A stretch of DNA of 64,000 nucleotides from Usnea hakonensis (Eukaryota > Ascomycota > Lecanoromycetes > Lecanorales > Parmeliaceae). Position numbers and translations under genes: made by a program. The notes under the pieces were generated by a model that ran no database searches, was not told the origin of the DNA, and saw nothing but the letters and a program-made list of their open reading frames with translations. The DNA lies in assembly GCA_013423325.1 (NCBI GenBank), contig BLJB01000008.1:124001-188000 (forward strand), given 5' to 3'. Numbering within the stretch: position 1 is the stretch's first letter; each line of letters starts with the position of its first letter. Below are positions 12,699 through 24,305 of this stretch, one piece after another.

Positions 12699-12879
12699 GG
12701 TTGGCACCAAAGTCCAGGACAGCGCTAACAGTGGCTTAGCATGCAACGGCCCCAGGGGCATTGACCCCTAAAGTGGTCGGGGCTTCGGGTGCATAGAAGC
12801 GCATTGTCCAGGCAATAATCTTCCAGGTGGGGCATTCTTGGCGTAGAAGTCTTGGTGTCCAGGACTCTTGGTGCCAACC
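12699..12879. mobile_element. Possible MITE-like element with terminal inverted repeats
   Basis: A perfect 12-nt inverted repeat, GGTTGGCACCAA at 12699-12710 and its reverse complement at 12868-12879, bounds a 181-bp segment. Pairing continues inward imperfectly for roughly nine more bases (AGTCCAGGAC on the left against GTCCAGGACTC on the right). The interior has no coding potential. I see no convincing target-site duplication, so a non-mobile hairpin is equally possible. Confidence 0.35.
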
Positions 12880-13158
12880 TCCGTGCACCATGGATACTTT
12901 ATCTTAGCGTACCGCCCCAATAGATATGAAGCCTTTTCCCCTTCGCCACTGGTGCTTATGATCCATCCGTTCAACAATACCGAGTAATGTACGGAGTGCG
13001 TACTATGATGCGGAAATCGGTGGTGTGGAAAGATGATCGATTAATGCTACGGGAGGAAAAAGCTATTTAAGGCCCCGATTACGTCACTGCCGTCTTGGCA
13101 GTGGAAGCCGATGCAATTTCCGCCTCTACAGTACTTCTACTCACATGGATATATAGTA

Positions 13159-13222
13159 CCCCCCCCCCCCCCCCTCCCCCCCCCCNNTACCCACCTTGAT
13201 AAATTAGTCCCCCCCCCCCCCC
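13159..13222. other. Poly-C tracts with assembly gap (NN at 13186-13187)
   Basis: Runs of C flank a two-base N gap on both sides. The real sequence between them is undetermined. Confidence 0.9.
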
Positions 13223-14021
13223 CTCTAACACTCCTCAATCTATCCTTCCTTCATCTCCATTCATCCCCACCCCACCCCTCCCCTCCCCTCCCCTCCCCAC
13301 ATACTCATACTCACCTCCCACTCCCTCCATCCCTCCATCGTCAACGAACCAACCTTTCTTTCCTATATATATATATATATAGAAAAAAGTAATTGGGATC
13401 TCTTATTCTCTAGAGCTAGGGAGAGCATGGGTGGGTGGGTAGGTAGGTCGAAGGGGAGGGGAGTGTGGATGCTGGGCCCAGAGGGGGGAGGGGATCAGGG
13501 GAGATTTCCCCTACCTATCTCTAGCTCCCTCCTTCTCCTTCTCCTCTGCACTCTTTCCATCTCTTCTCGCGCTCTTCTCCTATCACTCATCCACTTTATT
13601 CCATCCTCCTTGCATGATACATACGATACGATTCTTCTAACCTCCAATGCCCCCCCCCCCCCCCCCCCCCCCCTTCCCAGCCCTCACAACCCTTTCTCCA
13701 TCCATCCTCCACTCACACTGTACCTTTAATAAAGTAAACCCCGCTCTTTAATCTCGCGCCCTGCCTTTAGGTAGATAGAGAGGGGTAGATAAGAAGAATC
13801 GAGATATGGCCTAAAAATATCCTCTGTTTGTTTGTGATTGTGAAAAGCAAAAAAATTAACGGTAGGTAAGGTAAGGTATGCAGGCTATGATGTGCGGGAA
13901 CACAGCACCGCCTTAAACCTTGCTTAAATAAAAAGGAAAACTAGAAGATATAGCATAGGTAGAAATGTTATTGATCGCGCGCTGCCAATCCCATCCATCC
14001 TCCCCCTCTTCTCAACGGGTT

Positions 14022-15011
14022 CTACAACCTCCCCCTCCCTCTCCCCTCCGCCCCCCCCTCCCCCAATCCCCAGCGCATCCTCCTCCTCTTAAAATCAACA
14101 TCTCTTCCCCCCTCCCCATCTCTCCGCCTCCCTCTCTCCCTCTCCCCATCTCTTCCCCTTCCCCTTCCCCTACCCCTCTCCCCATCTCTTCCCCTTTCCC
14201 TCCCCCTATCCCGTCCCTCCCCCCCATAATTCCGCCCCTCACCCCAACCCCTCACCCTCTCCCGGTTCCTTTCCAAGCCCGTGACGCGATCCCACAGTAT
14301 ATCGACTCTATTCCTCAAAGCGCGGAGGCTAGAGCGGGAGAGGGACAGGGATGAGATGGAGGAGGAGGAGGACGAGGACGAGGATGAAGAGGACGAGGAA
14401 TGAGAATGGGAATGGGAATGGGAATGGGAATGGGAGTGGGAGCGGTGATGGTGGCGGTAGCGGGGGCGCGGGGTGGGGCGTTGGATGGGGTTGTGAGGGT
14501 GGCGAGGGGTGGTGATTGGATTGGGTTTGGGTTTGGGAGGGGGTTGGGAGGTGGGAGGTAGTACTGGAGGAGGAGGCGGAGCGGGAGCAATTGGCGGTGC
14601 TGGAGGTGGAGATGCGACAGCCTGGGTAGCTGGTAGCGGCGGCGGTTGTGGAGGCGCCACTTTCTTACTCCTCTCCTCTGCCTTATTCTTCTCCTTCTCC
14701 TCTTTCACCCTCTCCTTCTCCAGCTCTTTGACCAGCGCATCCCTCCCGGCCAAGAACCCGCCCAAGAACTCCATCTCGGGCGAGCGTTCGCATTTCGGCT
14801 TAGCGTTCGGGCGGTGATGTGTTGGCGGTATGGAGCTGCGTTTAGGACTGGGAGGAGGGGCGCGGTAGATGATTTTGGGCGAGATTGAGATGTAGCTTGT
14901 TGATGGGGGTTTGGGAGATGATGTGTCGCCTGAGAGAGGAATCAGGGGGTCTTTTCGTGAATGGCGGCGGGGCGGAGGCGAAGGGATGATGTCGATGTGG
15001 GGAATGCACAT
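14022..15011 (-). CDS. Low-complexity Pro/Ser/His/Arg-rich protein, uncertain
   Basis: The open frame runs from the first in-frame ATG at 15011 to 14022 (329 aa); codons upstream to 15200 are open but begin without ATG. About the first 75 residues are basic and Pro/Ser-rich. Near residues 80-115 there is a normal-looking segment with a charged Glu/Lys helix. A long Pro-rich block, a Ser-His repeat and a poly-Ser run follow. After a short helix-like segment (LRALRNRVDILWDRV) the tail is a Gly/Arg/Glu/Asp-rich repeat. The repeats derive from GGAATG-, GGA- and TCCC-type simple sequence. The two non-repetitive helices argue for a real, probably intrinsically disordered protein, but the C-terminal repeat and exact start are doubtful. 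Confidence 0.45.
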   Translation of the reverse strand: MCIPHIDIIPSPPPRRHSRKDPLIPLSGDTSSPKPPSTSYISISPKIIYRAPPPSPKRSSIPPTHHRPNAKPKCERSPEMEFLGGFLAGRDALVKELEKERVKEEKEKNKAEERSKKVAPPQPPPLPATQAVASPPPAPPIAPAPPPPPVLPPTSQPPPKPKPNPITTPRHPHNPIQRPTPRPRYRHHHRSHSHSHSHSHSHSHSSSSSSSSSSSSSSISSLSLSRSSLRALRNRVDILWDRVTGLERNRERVRGWGEGRNYGGEGRDRGRERGRDGERGRGRGRGRDGERERGRRRDGEGGRDVDFKRRRMRWGLGEGGAEGRGRGRL

Positions 15012-16170
15012 TACTGTGGGCGATGACGAGGGGCGGGGAGTATCGGATGCGATTTGCGGATGCTTGAGTCGGTTGTCTAGTGAAAAGCGATGGATGGATT
15101 CGCCTGGTATAGAGTGGCGTGGTTGTATAGGAAAAGACGAGTTGAAGGCAAGGGTGGATCGCCGAGTCTTGGAAAGAAGTAGAGCTGTGAAGGCAGGCAA
15201 TGCGGCAAGATGGCAGGACTATCAAGAGTAATGACAAGTGGCAATAGTAACGACAGTATGAAGCAGAAAAGAAGGGGAAAAGTTAATAGGCAATACGAAG
15301 AAGACATACCATGGGCGGCAGGTCATATTGCTGGGTCACACAGTGTACGCATCATCACCATCATCACTAATGACATTTGTTCCGTCTGCCTTGATGAAAT
15401 GCTCATGTGCAAAACGTCTTACTCGAACAAGAAAGACTCAAAGACATGTTGTATGGCCCAGCCGCCACTGCGCTCCAAAAACACCACTCCTGATCCTAAT
15501 TCACTTAACAAGGAAGAACCAAAGATCATTTTGCATTGTACACAAAGTCTCCACCAAAAGTCCACCTAACAACCAGAAACCAAAAAGTGATTACATGTTC
15601 TTTTGTATGAACGAGGTGGCTGTACAGAGTACTGAGCAAGTCAAGTGCGAACAAAAAGGGCACGCGCGCAAGTCACGACTATCGATCATACTCTAACTCG
15701 AGTACGAGCCACACACCCTACCTTTTTTTTATAGCTGGCCCTTTCCGGCCCGCAATAAAGTTTTTCTGTACCTGCAGATGATCAGCGATAGAGTACCGAG
15801 ATGAGTAAATGACAGGAAGATACCATGTTGATGTTTCTACATGGCATTGTTCATTGTTGCCTTTAACATGTCGGGAAACGGTATCACGTGACCCGAGAGG
15901 GTATGTCCTTTCCGTATCGACATTCTGACTATGGGTTGGGTACTTTAGGTACTTAGCTGGATGGCACGATTTGAGCTAGTAGCCTAACATGATGAACAAA
16001 ATCTTGGCGAGACGGGTTCGGCGAATGGTAAAATTTATCTCCACCATGGAACAGGAAGCAGTTCTATAAAGTAGCCGATTCGGTGCAACTGCCAGCGGCA
16101 AGCTCATGTACAGATTTTAAAGCCATGCCACCCCGTAGTCTGCTATTCCAGTGCTCCTTCACGAGCAACC
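15012..16170. other. Intergenic region, no gene recognised
   Basis: Overlapping plus-strand frames at 15210-15696 have no family features. This stretch separates the upstream side of the low-complexity ORF from the 3' end of the CYP53 gene. Nothing else is seen. Confidence 0.4.
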
Positions 16171-17964
16171 TCATTGCTTCGAGCCAGTCCTTCTCCTCAT
16201 GCCGACACGACAGCGAACCGGTTTTCGCAAAAAGCCTTCCCGAGTCCTCAGCTCTCCCTCCTCCCTCAACTCGAACTCATATCTTCTCGCTACAGTCGCT
16301 ACAATGAGTGCCAGCTCCATCTCCGCCACGTTTCTCCCAACACACGCTCTAGGCCCGTACGAAAACGGGATGAATGAACCCTTTTGCTTGTCGGTTAGGT
16401 TCTCCGGGTCCCAGCGGTCAGGGTTGAACGTGTCGGGATCGAAAGCAGGGTTATTGGAAGGATTCCACACGGATGGCAGGTGGTGAATTGTGTAGGCGGG
16501 AACGGAAAGGACGGTACCTTGTGGAAAGTGGTGGTCGCAGAGAGAGACGCCAGGGCCCGGAGGGACGACGCGGGGGAGGCCAAGGGACGAGGTGGAGTGT
16601 ATGCGCAGGGTTTCGGATATCACGCTGTGGAGGCTACAGATGGATTATTAGCAGGAATCGCGTCATCTCAACCGCAGGAAGAGCTGGCGTATGAGGAACT
16701 CACTAGGGCAAGTCCTTCACAGCATCGTATTCAGGCACAACAGATCCCCCAGCCATGGCCTTGTCCAGCTCCTTTTGCAACTTCTCCATCACACCATTTG
16801 TTTTCAAACACCAATATAGCAATGCACAGCTGGTATTGGACGTTGTATCACTGCCTGCAATCAACTGTGTCAATGCCTCCGCAATCAATTCTTCCCTCCC
16901 GAGCTTTTCTCCATTTTCATCCTTCCCTTCCATCAGTCTCTCTAGTAAATCCTTTCTCTGCCCCTTTTCTTCATCCGGCGCATCAAGTCTAGCATTCACT
17001 CGTGCTGTGGCGATACCAGCGAGATTCTCAACTGCGCGAACGCCATTGCGGAAGAAAGAATCGGGAAGGTATTTAGCGTATGGCTTTATGGAGGGTAGAC
17101 AGCCTATGGTGCCTGATACTTCACCGCGGCGATTCAAGACTTCCACGGCGGGAGCGTAGGTGACTGGACCGTTGGGAGTCTTTTGGACCTCGGCAATATC
17201 CTTGCCTTTTGAGAGCATGCCAAAAGGCGCGCCGAACGCCTGTCACCAGTTTTCAGCAGTACTTCAGTATGCAATCACGTAGCCGTAGCTATGCCACACT
17301 GACCAGATCCCCAATAATATCGAACGCTATGTAGTTGAACCAATGGAGGCAATCCATATCTGCATACTGCTGCCCTGAACTTGTAGCGGTGTCTGATATG
17401 CGATCCCATTGCTTTACCAGCTCTTTCAGATTACGTGCCATATACTGTTCGAACTGGCCGATGCTCTTGGTGCTGAAGGTGTGGGAGATTGTCTTTCGTT
17501 TGCGGGAGTGTTCGGCTCGGTCACGGGTGTTGAAGAGGCCTCTTTGAATGGAGACGAAGGCGTCATAGTAGTCGCTGTCAAGATATGTATGTGTCAGCAG
17601 TTGGTAGTACAAGTTCAGAAGAGGCATTTAGTAGTCCATAAGAGTGAAGTGAGGCTGAAGAGATGTACCACCTTTTGAGCCAACCCCCGCCGTGGCTATA
17701 GATAACCGGAATCGCGTCTGAATCCGCCACAGAGACATGATCGGGCTGGATGCGCACCAAGGGCCCATATCTTTTGTGGGCTTCATCAACGGCTCGATAT
17801 CGCCTGCCCCACCTGCATTGATAGAGTAGCCATATATTACTGAAGGGTGCGAGCTTAGGACCAGGAATGTCCCGTATAGCATGATTTCGTATGTATGGTA
17901 GGAGATAGTATACAATAGGAAGAAGGAGAAGGGAGTAAGGAGACAGGAAGGATGTCAGCATCAT
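16171..17964 (-). CDS. Cytochrome P450, CYP53 / benzoate 4-monooxygenase type
   Basis: There are four exons on the minus strand, 17964-17672, 17574-17304, 17239-16704 and 16633-16171, giving 520 aa with all junctions in frame. An N-terminal membrane anchor is followed by the IPGP hinge. RGLFNTRDRAEH in the B-C region and the GDLAFGAPFGM segment are characteristic of the CYP53 benzoate para-hydroxylase family. The I-helix reads AGSDTTS, the K-helix ETLR, and the haem loop FSYGPRACVG puts the ligand Cys at residue 464. The family hydroxylates benzoate to 4-hydroxybenzoate at the ER, feeding the beta-ketoadipate pathway and detoxifying plant phenolics. The acceptor at 16635-16634 was preferred over one a few bases downstream because it restores the usual LPYLxxVI spacing. 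The start is the first of two adjacent Met codons. The gene looks intact. Confidence 0.9.
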
Positions 17965-18184
17965 CGTTGCAATGATGCTGTTCCGTACGACACCTGAAAG
18001 GAAGGCAGGCTTAAAGTGTTGAGGAAAGTTCAAGTTGGCATGAGATTTCTGGAAAGAGGCCAGGTCTAGGTAGATGAGAATTATAGAAATACAGGAGTTC
18101 ATGTGTCGTACAGAGATGTACATATGTGTACAATCCATAACCCCGCACAATCTTCAGGATGCTGATGCTACATCATTATTATTC

Positions 18185-18202
18185 TAGGCCTCTAGAGGCC
18201 TA
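18185..18202. repeat. Perfect 18-nt palindrome
   Basis: TAGGCCTCTAGAGGCCTA is its own reverse complement. It lies in the roughly 540-nt interval between the 5' side of the CYP53 gene and the 3' end of the P450 pseudogene, where no gene is seen. It could be chance, a regulatory palindrome or a repeat remnant. Confidence 0.6.
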
Positions 18203-18506
18203 TGTCCCCTAAGACTTCGGGGCCTGTAAGTCAACGTCTCCGGCCTCTTGGCGCGGGGTATCTGAGCGTAGGGCTGACCTTAAGGACTGAAGTCCACCAA
18301 TATAATAATTCTCTTCTGACAATGAGCATTGGATCATGGGCAACAGTGCAATCGCTCTTATGTAGCTCAGCGCATCCTCACATCTCCCCTCACACTTCGA
18401 CGTGTTATTTTTTCGCTACCTTACGTCCTAAATGTCTGATCCCCGCTCCTTGACCTGCGCTGCATCTCGTGAATGGAGCATTGCGTCTTATTTACTGTCA
18501 AAACCC

Positions 18507-20006
18507 TCAGCTATTCATGCCTACCCTCTCCTCAAGTTCCACCCTACACCCATCAGCACTGCTCAACACCAACGTCAATCTTTGGCGCTCGGTCCCCACC
18601 GGCTCATTCTTCTCCCCGGCAGGTAACCTGATCGTCCGAAAACGCTGCAAAAGCCTCACGAGGGTGTACGAAACCTCCATGAGTGCAAAATCTTGACCAA
18701 GACAGGCTCTTGGTCCACCGTTAAAAGGGAAATAAGCCCATCCATACGGATTCGAGTCACTGTTTTCTGACCATCGCTCGGGGCGAAATTTGTCAGCGTC
18801 TGGCCCGAAAATATTTTTGCGTCGGGCATTGACGTATTGGGAGAAGACTACGACGTCCCCTTTTCGGACCAGGATGGGCGCAGTACCGTCAGGTCCGCCG
18901 CCTCTGGGTAACATCGTGTTTGTCTTGGCGGTACGGTTGTTCAATGGAACCGGTGGGTAGACACGGAGACCTGATTGTGTAAGCGGACTGGAGCTTGTCA
19001 AAGAGTTCAAGTTCATAATCTCTTTAATAATCATACTAAGATATGGCATTTTCCGTATCTGCTCCCGAGTTGGATGCTTTTTATATCCAACGATGGTGTG
19101 AATCTCTTTGCGTAGACGTTCCATGACCGAATCATGGCGTACAAGAAGGCGCCTGCGGTAGCAAATTAATAAGAGGTCAGAGTCAAGTTCACTAGTTCAA
19201 AGAGCGTATGGAGGTACTGACAAAGTCCAGGAAAGACAGCATGCCGTTGTATCTCGTCCTGCCAAAAGGATGTTGAGCAGCTGATCCCGTAGCATTGCGT
19301 GACTGCTTGATTCTTGAGCCAATTGGTCGACGAAGCCTTGGGATGTGTCTCGTCCAGTGTTCTTTTCCATCGTCACACTTCGCTCATGGATGTATGCATC
19401 TATGAATTGATGGACTATAGAGCATGCGCCTGAATTGCAGAGGACTGTATAAAGAGTGCCACGGTGCAAGTCGAAACCGTTTCGCCAAACCTCCTTGGGC
19501 TATATCGAAGTTTTCCGCAAAAGCTGTATTGCCGACATCGTTGACCTCCTCCGCTCTCAGGCTGTAGACTGACTGTCCTAGGAGCAAAGCTGTCGTTGTA
19601 TCTAGAGTAAATTTGAAGAAAAGCGGCTGCAAGTCAATTGAACCCTTAGTGGCATCCAAGCACTCAAGGAGGTCATCGACATGCTCATGAAATGCGTCCA
19701 TGTTCTGGTATTGCATCCGAATGAATTGTTTACGTAGGAGTTCCCGGGAGTGCTGCCAAGCTGGTCCCTCCTGAGTAGAGATACCATCGCCCAAAAGGGG
19801 CGAGAAGACACCATGACGATCTCCAAAACCATAATCTACATAATTGGTTTGTTAGATTTGATCGAGACATGTATAGCAGTGGGAGTGTAGAGGAAATGAC
19901 CTTGGAAGTCTGTCGACAGAATCAAGAACATGAAATGTGGTCCAATTCAAGGGGTTCGCGAGCGATGCTAAAAATAGCTCTCCTGGACGTTCCACGAAAA
20001 GCTTTC
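18507..20006 (-). pseudogene. Decayed CYP52-like cytochrome P450
   Basis: Remaining exons on the minus strand are about 20006-19901, 19835-19222 and 19152-18507. Recognisable parts are LLGDGISTQEGPAWQHSR, the I-helix AGRDTTA, the K-helix region before LRVYPPVPLNNRTA, PERW and the haem loop FNGGPRACLGQDFALME, the signature of the CYP52 alkane/fatty-acid omega-hydroxylase group. Four lesions are visible. No N-terminal exon with membrane anchor and Pro hinge lies upstream. An extra 14 bp at 19920-19933 shifts frame. A 2-bp loss near 19424-19431, where one GC of GCGC is missing, shifts frame again. A 48-nt intron (19018-18971) keeps its branch site and acceptor but has TT in place of the GT donor. 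It lies head-to-tail behind the intact CYP53. I call it a pseudogene; sequencing error could explain one lesion but not all. Confidence 0.8.
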
Positions 20007-20623
20007 CTGCAATGCACCTCGGGCATGCAGTATGAGTATCAGTGTTCAGGAATAGATTTGCGTGCGCCATTATTTTTTTCGTTCATCGAAAATCAATATC
20101 ACAATTGGTACCGGGAGAGTAACTGTATAGCGTTACATCGCCGGGGGTGTCGGAAGGGGCCAATCCCCAATTCCCCTGACGCCCCCTACTTTCATTGGCT
20201 CATTATAGAATCACAGATCTGAATGCAACCATCAGATGATTTCCAAACATGGCTTCATAAGTTTATCCCCGTCAACGCGCGCTAAATACTTCCTTCTGAT
20301 TTGTCCACCTCGAATGATTGTGGTCCGAGGGAGCTGTGCCGATTTCCTACGTGCAAAGAAATATCTAGTCCTGCTGCGTCGTTTCAGCCTCATGCGAAGA
20401 CCCGATCACCGAGCACACCCTTCAGTTTTACTCTGATATGCCTAAAATACATTTGCTTTGCGAGTTGCTGTAAACATGGGAAGCCTGAGCATGCTGCTAC
20501 TTCATTGTTATGATCGCCCTCCACAATGGTACTAATTAACTCACCTCATAATGGATATGGCATCTTTGCCCCTCTGTATACCTCTCTGCACTTCCTAGAC
20601 GACCAGAGTTGAGCCTTTATACA
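20007..20623. other. Intergenic region upstream of the NLR gene
   Basis: No gene is seen. The expected N-terminal exon of the decayed P450 is absent here. The right side presumably holds the promoter of the hydrolase-NB-ARC-TPR gene. Confidence 0.4.
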
Positions 20624-23600
20624 ATGCCCCTTCTGCAGCTCAAACCGGCAAATGCCAAGAGAAATGAGGATGAGCCCTTGGTCGAGTGAGCAGACGTCTA
20701 TTTCGATCTCCCAGTTGTGAGCCAAGTTACTAATTGGTTCTTTACCAGCATCGTTGCTGTACATGGCCTAGATGAGAATTTGGCAGAAGCATGGACCGAC
20801 CCTAATACAAACATCCTCTGGCTTCGCGACTTGCTACCGGAAAATCTCAATGCGGCTCGTGTTTTAGCATTCGGGTACAACGCAGATTCTAAGTCTTTCT
20901 ATGGCCACAGATCTGCGGACAGAATTCAGCAGCACGCGCAAACTCTTGTGGCTGATTTGCAAGCCGATCGAGCTCTGGAGGACTGTCTGCAGCGTCCTAT
21001 AATATTCGTTTGCCATGGTCTGGGGGGCATACTGGTCAAAAAGGCACTTGCCTACTCGTCGACGAGGACATCACAGCACATAGAACATTTGTACTCTATC
21101 TTCGTATCTACATACGCAATTCTGTTCTTCGGCACACCTCATCAAGGCTCAGATAAAGAAAGCTGGCTAGCAGTCGCTCACGCTGAGAGTCCCCGACAAC
21201 CAGCTCGAGCACGATTTGATACTCAGCTTCTGATGGTAACCGAAAAGGACTCAGAGACACTGCAGTCCATTACGGAACAGTTTGCGCCCCTCATCAAACA
21301 GTTTCATATATTCTTTTTCTGGGAAGAGCTCGAGAGTGGCGAGGGAAATCGACGAGGCTTTATAGTTGAAGAATCGTCGGCGGCTCCATTGATACCCGAT
21401 ACCGAGCGATCCGGCATTCAAGCGAATCATTTTGATATGATTCGGTTCTCGGACAGAAATACGTCAGGCTATAGGACAGTAATCGAAGCACTAGTCCGAT
21501 ATAGCCATACTGCGCCTTCCATCATCTCTCGTCGCTGGCAAAGTGCAATTGGAGCGCTCGCCCGAGCGCGATCTGAAGAAGCGTTTGAACTATCTGGCGT
21601 TGCTTTCGACATCCATGACGACAATCGACTGTTTCAGTATCAACAAACGCAATCAGCTAGACCGCGCAACAGGCACTTCCACATTCCTCAAGCGGTGAGT
21701 AGCATTTTTACCGGACGAGAAGATATCTCTCAGACCGTTGAAGATGCCCTATTGGCTCCAGACTTCACCCACCCCAGTAGGCAGCAGCGAAGATTCATCG
21801 TACACGGAATGGGAGGCTCGGGTAAATCGCAATTTTGCTCCAAATTTGCGCAGGACCATCGTGAGAAGTCAGTATGCACGACCTGCTCCAGACGCACCAA
21901 ATCTGACGCTTTACTCGGGTAGATTCTGGGGTGTTTTCTGGATCGACGCAACATCTGTCGAGACAGCTAGGCAGTCTTTTGCAAAGATCGGTAAAGAAGG
22001 CGGAATGGAGGCCACACTTGACGCAGGTAAATACCGGCTATCTAATTGCGAAGAACGTTGGCTCTTGATCATCAATAATGCCGACGACCCCAGTATAGAT
22101 CTTCCGGCGCTGTTTCCGGAGGGTGACAGAGGGCATATTCTGGTGACGACGAGAAACCCGAACCTCACAGTCCATGGCACAGTCGGTGCTATAGAATTTA
22201 AGGGCATGAAACCAAAAGATGCATCAGTACTACTATTGAAGGCGGCTGTCATCCCTAAACCGTGGGACAAGACAATTGAGGATGAGGCCGAAAGGATTGC
22301 TGATGCTTTGGGCTATCTTGCATTGGCGCTCGTCCAAGCTGGTGCCTTAATTCTTCAAGGAATGTGCAGTCTAGAAGACTATCTAAGGTTCTATAATCAA
22401 TTCCGCAGCAGGGTCAGTCAGCGACGGCCTTCTGGGGCCTCATTGAACGTCGATCAGGTCACCATCTATGCCACCTGGGAGCACTCTCTGTCGTCGTTGG
22501 AAGAGCGAGCCACCGAGGCGGGTGAGGATGCGGAGCAATTACTGAGCACCGTCGCTTTCTTCCATTTTGAGCATATCAGGGTCGACATCTTCACGAGAGC
22601 CTTAGAGAATAGATCGGGGTTGAAGAAAGACGCCACGAGACCTTCACATCTGATGCGACTGACAGGGGGAATATTTGCTCGGTTGCAGCCTCCACTTGTG
22701 CTACCGAGATTCCTCAGACAAAGCTCATCGCAGATAGACCCACATCGTATAAGGGTTGCGCTAAGCGAGCTCCGCTCTTTCTCACTAATAAATTATGACG
22801 GCAAGGATGATAGCTTTTCGCTGCATCCTATAGTTTATTCATGGGCTCGCGACCGACTCAAACCCGGGGCACAGGCCGTCTGGGCGCAAGTTGCACTCAA
22901 TGTACTGGCAGATTCCATCCTGCTTCCTCCAGAAGATGCTGGCGAGGTCCACGAGGAATTTAGAAGGGATATACTTGCTCATTTAGACAATTGCATTCGA
23001 GCAAGGTCAATCGAGGTCTTGGACTATAAATCCTGGTTTGGAGGGTTGAAGTTTCCATTCGCCCTCGTCCTACATCATTCGTGGCTACACGTGTTTCGCC
23101 AGCAGGTTGTGACTGCAGCAAAATGTGGATACGTTTACCTTGAGCGTGGTCGCTTCAACGATGCCGTTGGGCCATTCTCAAAGGCGAAAAATGCTTTGGT
23201 CGACAGTAGGGGGCATAACAATTCTTTGACTATGGCGGCAATGCTGGCCTTGGCCAAGGTATACTGGGGTCTCGGACGCTTAGAGGAGGGATTGGCACTA
23301 CAGACCGAAGTGGTAAATGCTCGAACAAGGATCTTTGGCCAAAAGAACGCAGAAACGTTATCCGCGATGAACGAGCTTGGTCGATCTTATTGGCTGAATG
23401 GCCAGTATCATGAGGCTTTGGAACTCCAGACTGCTACGCTAAAGGTCATCGAGTCGGAATTGAGCCCCACGCATGACAGCACGCTCACGGCTATGGACAA
23501 TCTTGGTGTCACTTATGGGTCTTGGCAGAGATACGCGGAAAGTAGAGATTTGCATCGCCGCGTTCTCACAGCACGAACCGAAACACTCGGACGCACTCAC

Positions 23601-24305
23601 CTGCACACGCTCGAAACGATGAACAATCTCGCCATGGCCCTACTTGACCTTGGTGAGTTGAAGCAAGCTAGCGAGCTTATGGATGAAGTCTACAAGCATC
23701 GTAAGACGAAGATGGGCAAAGAACATCCTTACACGCTGTGGGCCTTGTGCAACCTCGCCAAGATAAAATGCGAAATGAAGCTTTTAAAGGAGGCAGAGGA
23801 CATGCTGGGTGGTGGCATAGCAGCTGCAAAGCGAAGTCTCGGTGGGAATCACCTTGGAGTCTTGATGGGAGAAGGCGAACTAGCACGCGTGTATGCTCGT
23901 CAAGGACGACTTGACGAATCACTGCAACTCTCTGAACGCGTCATTCAGCTCACGGAAGAGTCCCGCGCTCCTGGACACCCGGACACCGTTTATGCCTTGT
24001 TTAAGCTGGCTCAGCTTTACGAAATGCGCAGTGAAATTGACAGAGCAATCGAGACTTCTGAATTGGCAGTCGAACAAAGTCAAGTCAGATTAACAGAGCG
24101 ACATCCCATGGCTCGGGCTATCAACGCACAGCTAAAGAGACTGGAGGAGCAACGCTTCGTAAGTAAAAAGGGTGGGAGTGTTGCTTGCGACTCCGAAGCC
24201 AAGAGGAAAGTAATAAAAGATGCCGAACGGTCTCGTGTGAAAGATTTATGGGGAAGTAAGCATGAGTCGGCTCTGCGATCCTTACAGTCTTATAAAACGT
24301 TTTGA
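20624..24305 (+). CDS. NLR-type STAND protein: alpha/beta-hydrolase - NB-ARC - TPR
   Basis: The model is join(20624..20685, 20749..21867, 21923..24305), 1187 aa. The first intron (GTGAGC...CAG) splits the codon before IVAVHGL; the second (GTCAGT...TAG) joins into KFWGVFWIDA. Residues about 20-260 form an alpha/beta-hydrolase domain of the fungal lipase/SESB-like effector group, with the nucleophile elbow CHGLGG at residues 109-114: the usual catalytic Ser is Gly (residue 111). Residues about 360-680 are an NB-ARC NTPase with P-loop GMGGSGKS (from 374), a WLLIINNADD Walker-B-like strand and an ILVTTRN sensor segment. The rest is a series of about 42-residue TPR repeats (AxxLGxxYxxxGxxxEA...HPxTL). 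By family these proteins are NTP-driven non-self-recognition switches that can trigger heterokaryon incompatibility or cell death; the ligand is unknown. It ends with TGA. The next gene repeats its hydrolase domain. Confidence 0.88.

Larger units (their letters stand above)
12483..14021. other. Intergenic region with C-rich tracts
   Basis: It includes the inverted-repeat element at 12699-12879 (listed separately), CT-rich DNA from about 13120 to 13730 with poly-C runs near 13651-13672, an (AT)n stretch near 13365-13382 and an assembly gap at 13186-13187. The frames here encode Pro/Leu/His runs only. Confidence 0.5.

Noticed and set aside
14509..14817. Gly-rich plus-strand ORF.
   Set aside because: Antisense to the Pro-rich block of the low-complexity ORF; a mirror of repeat DNA.
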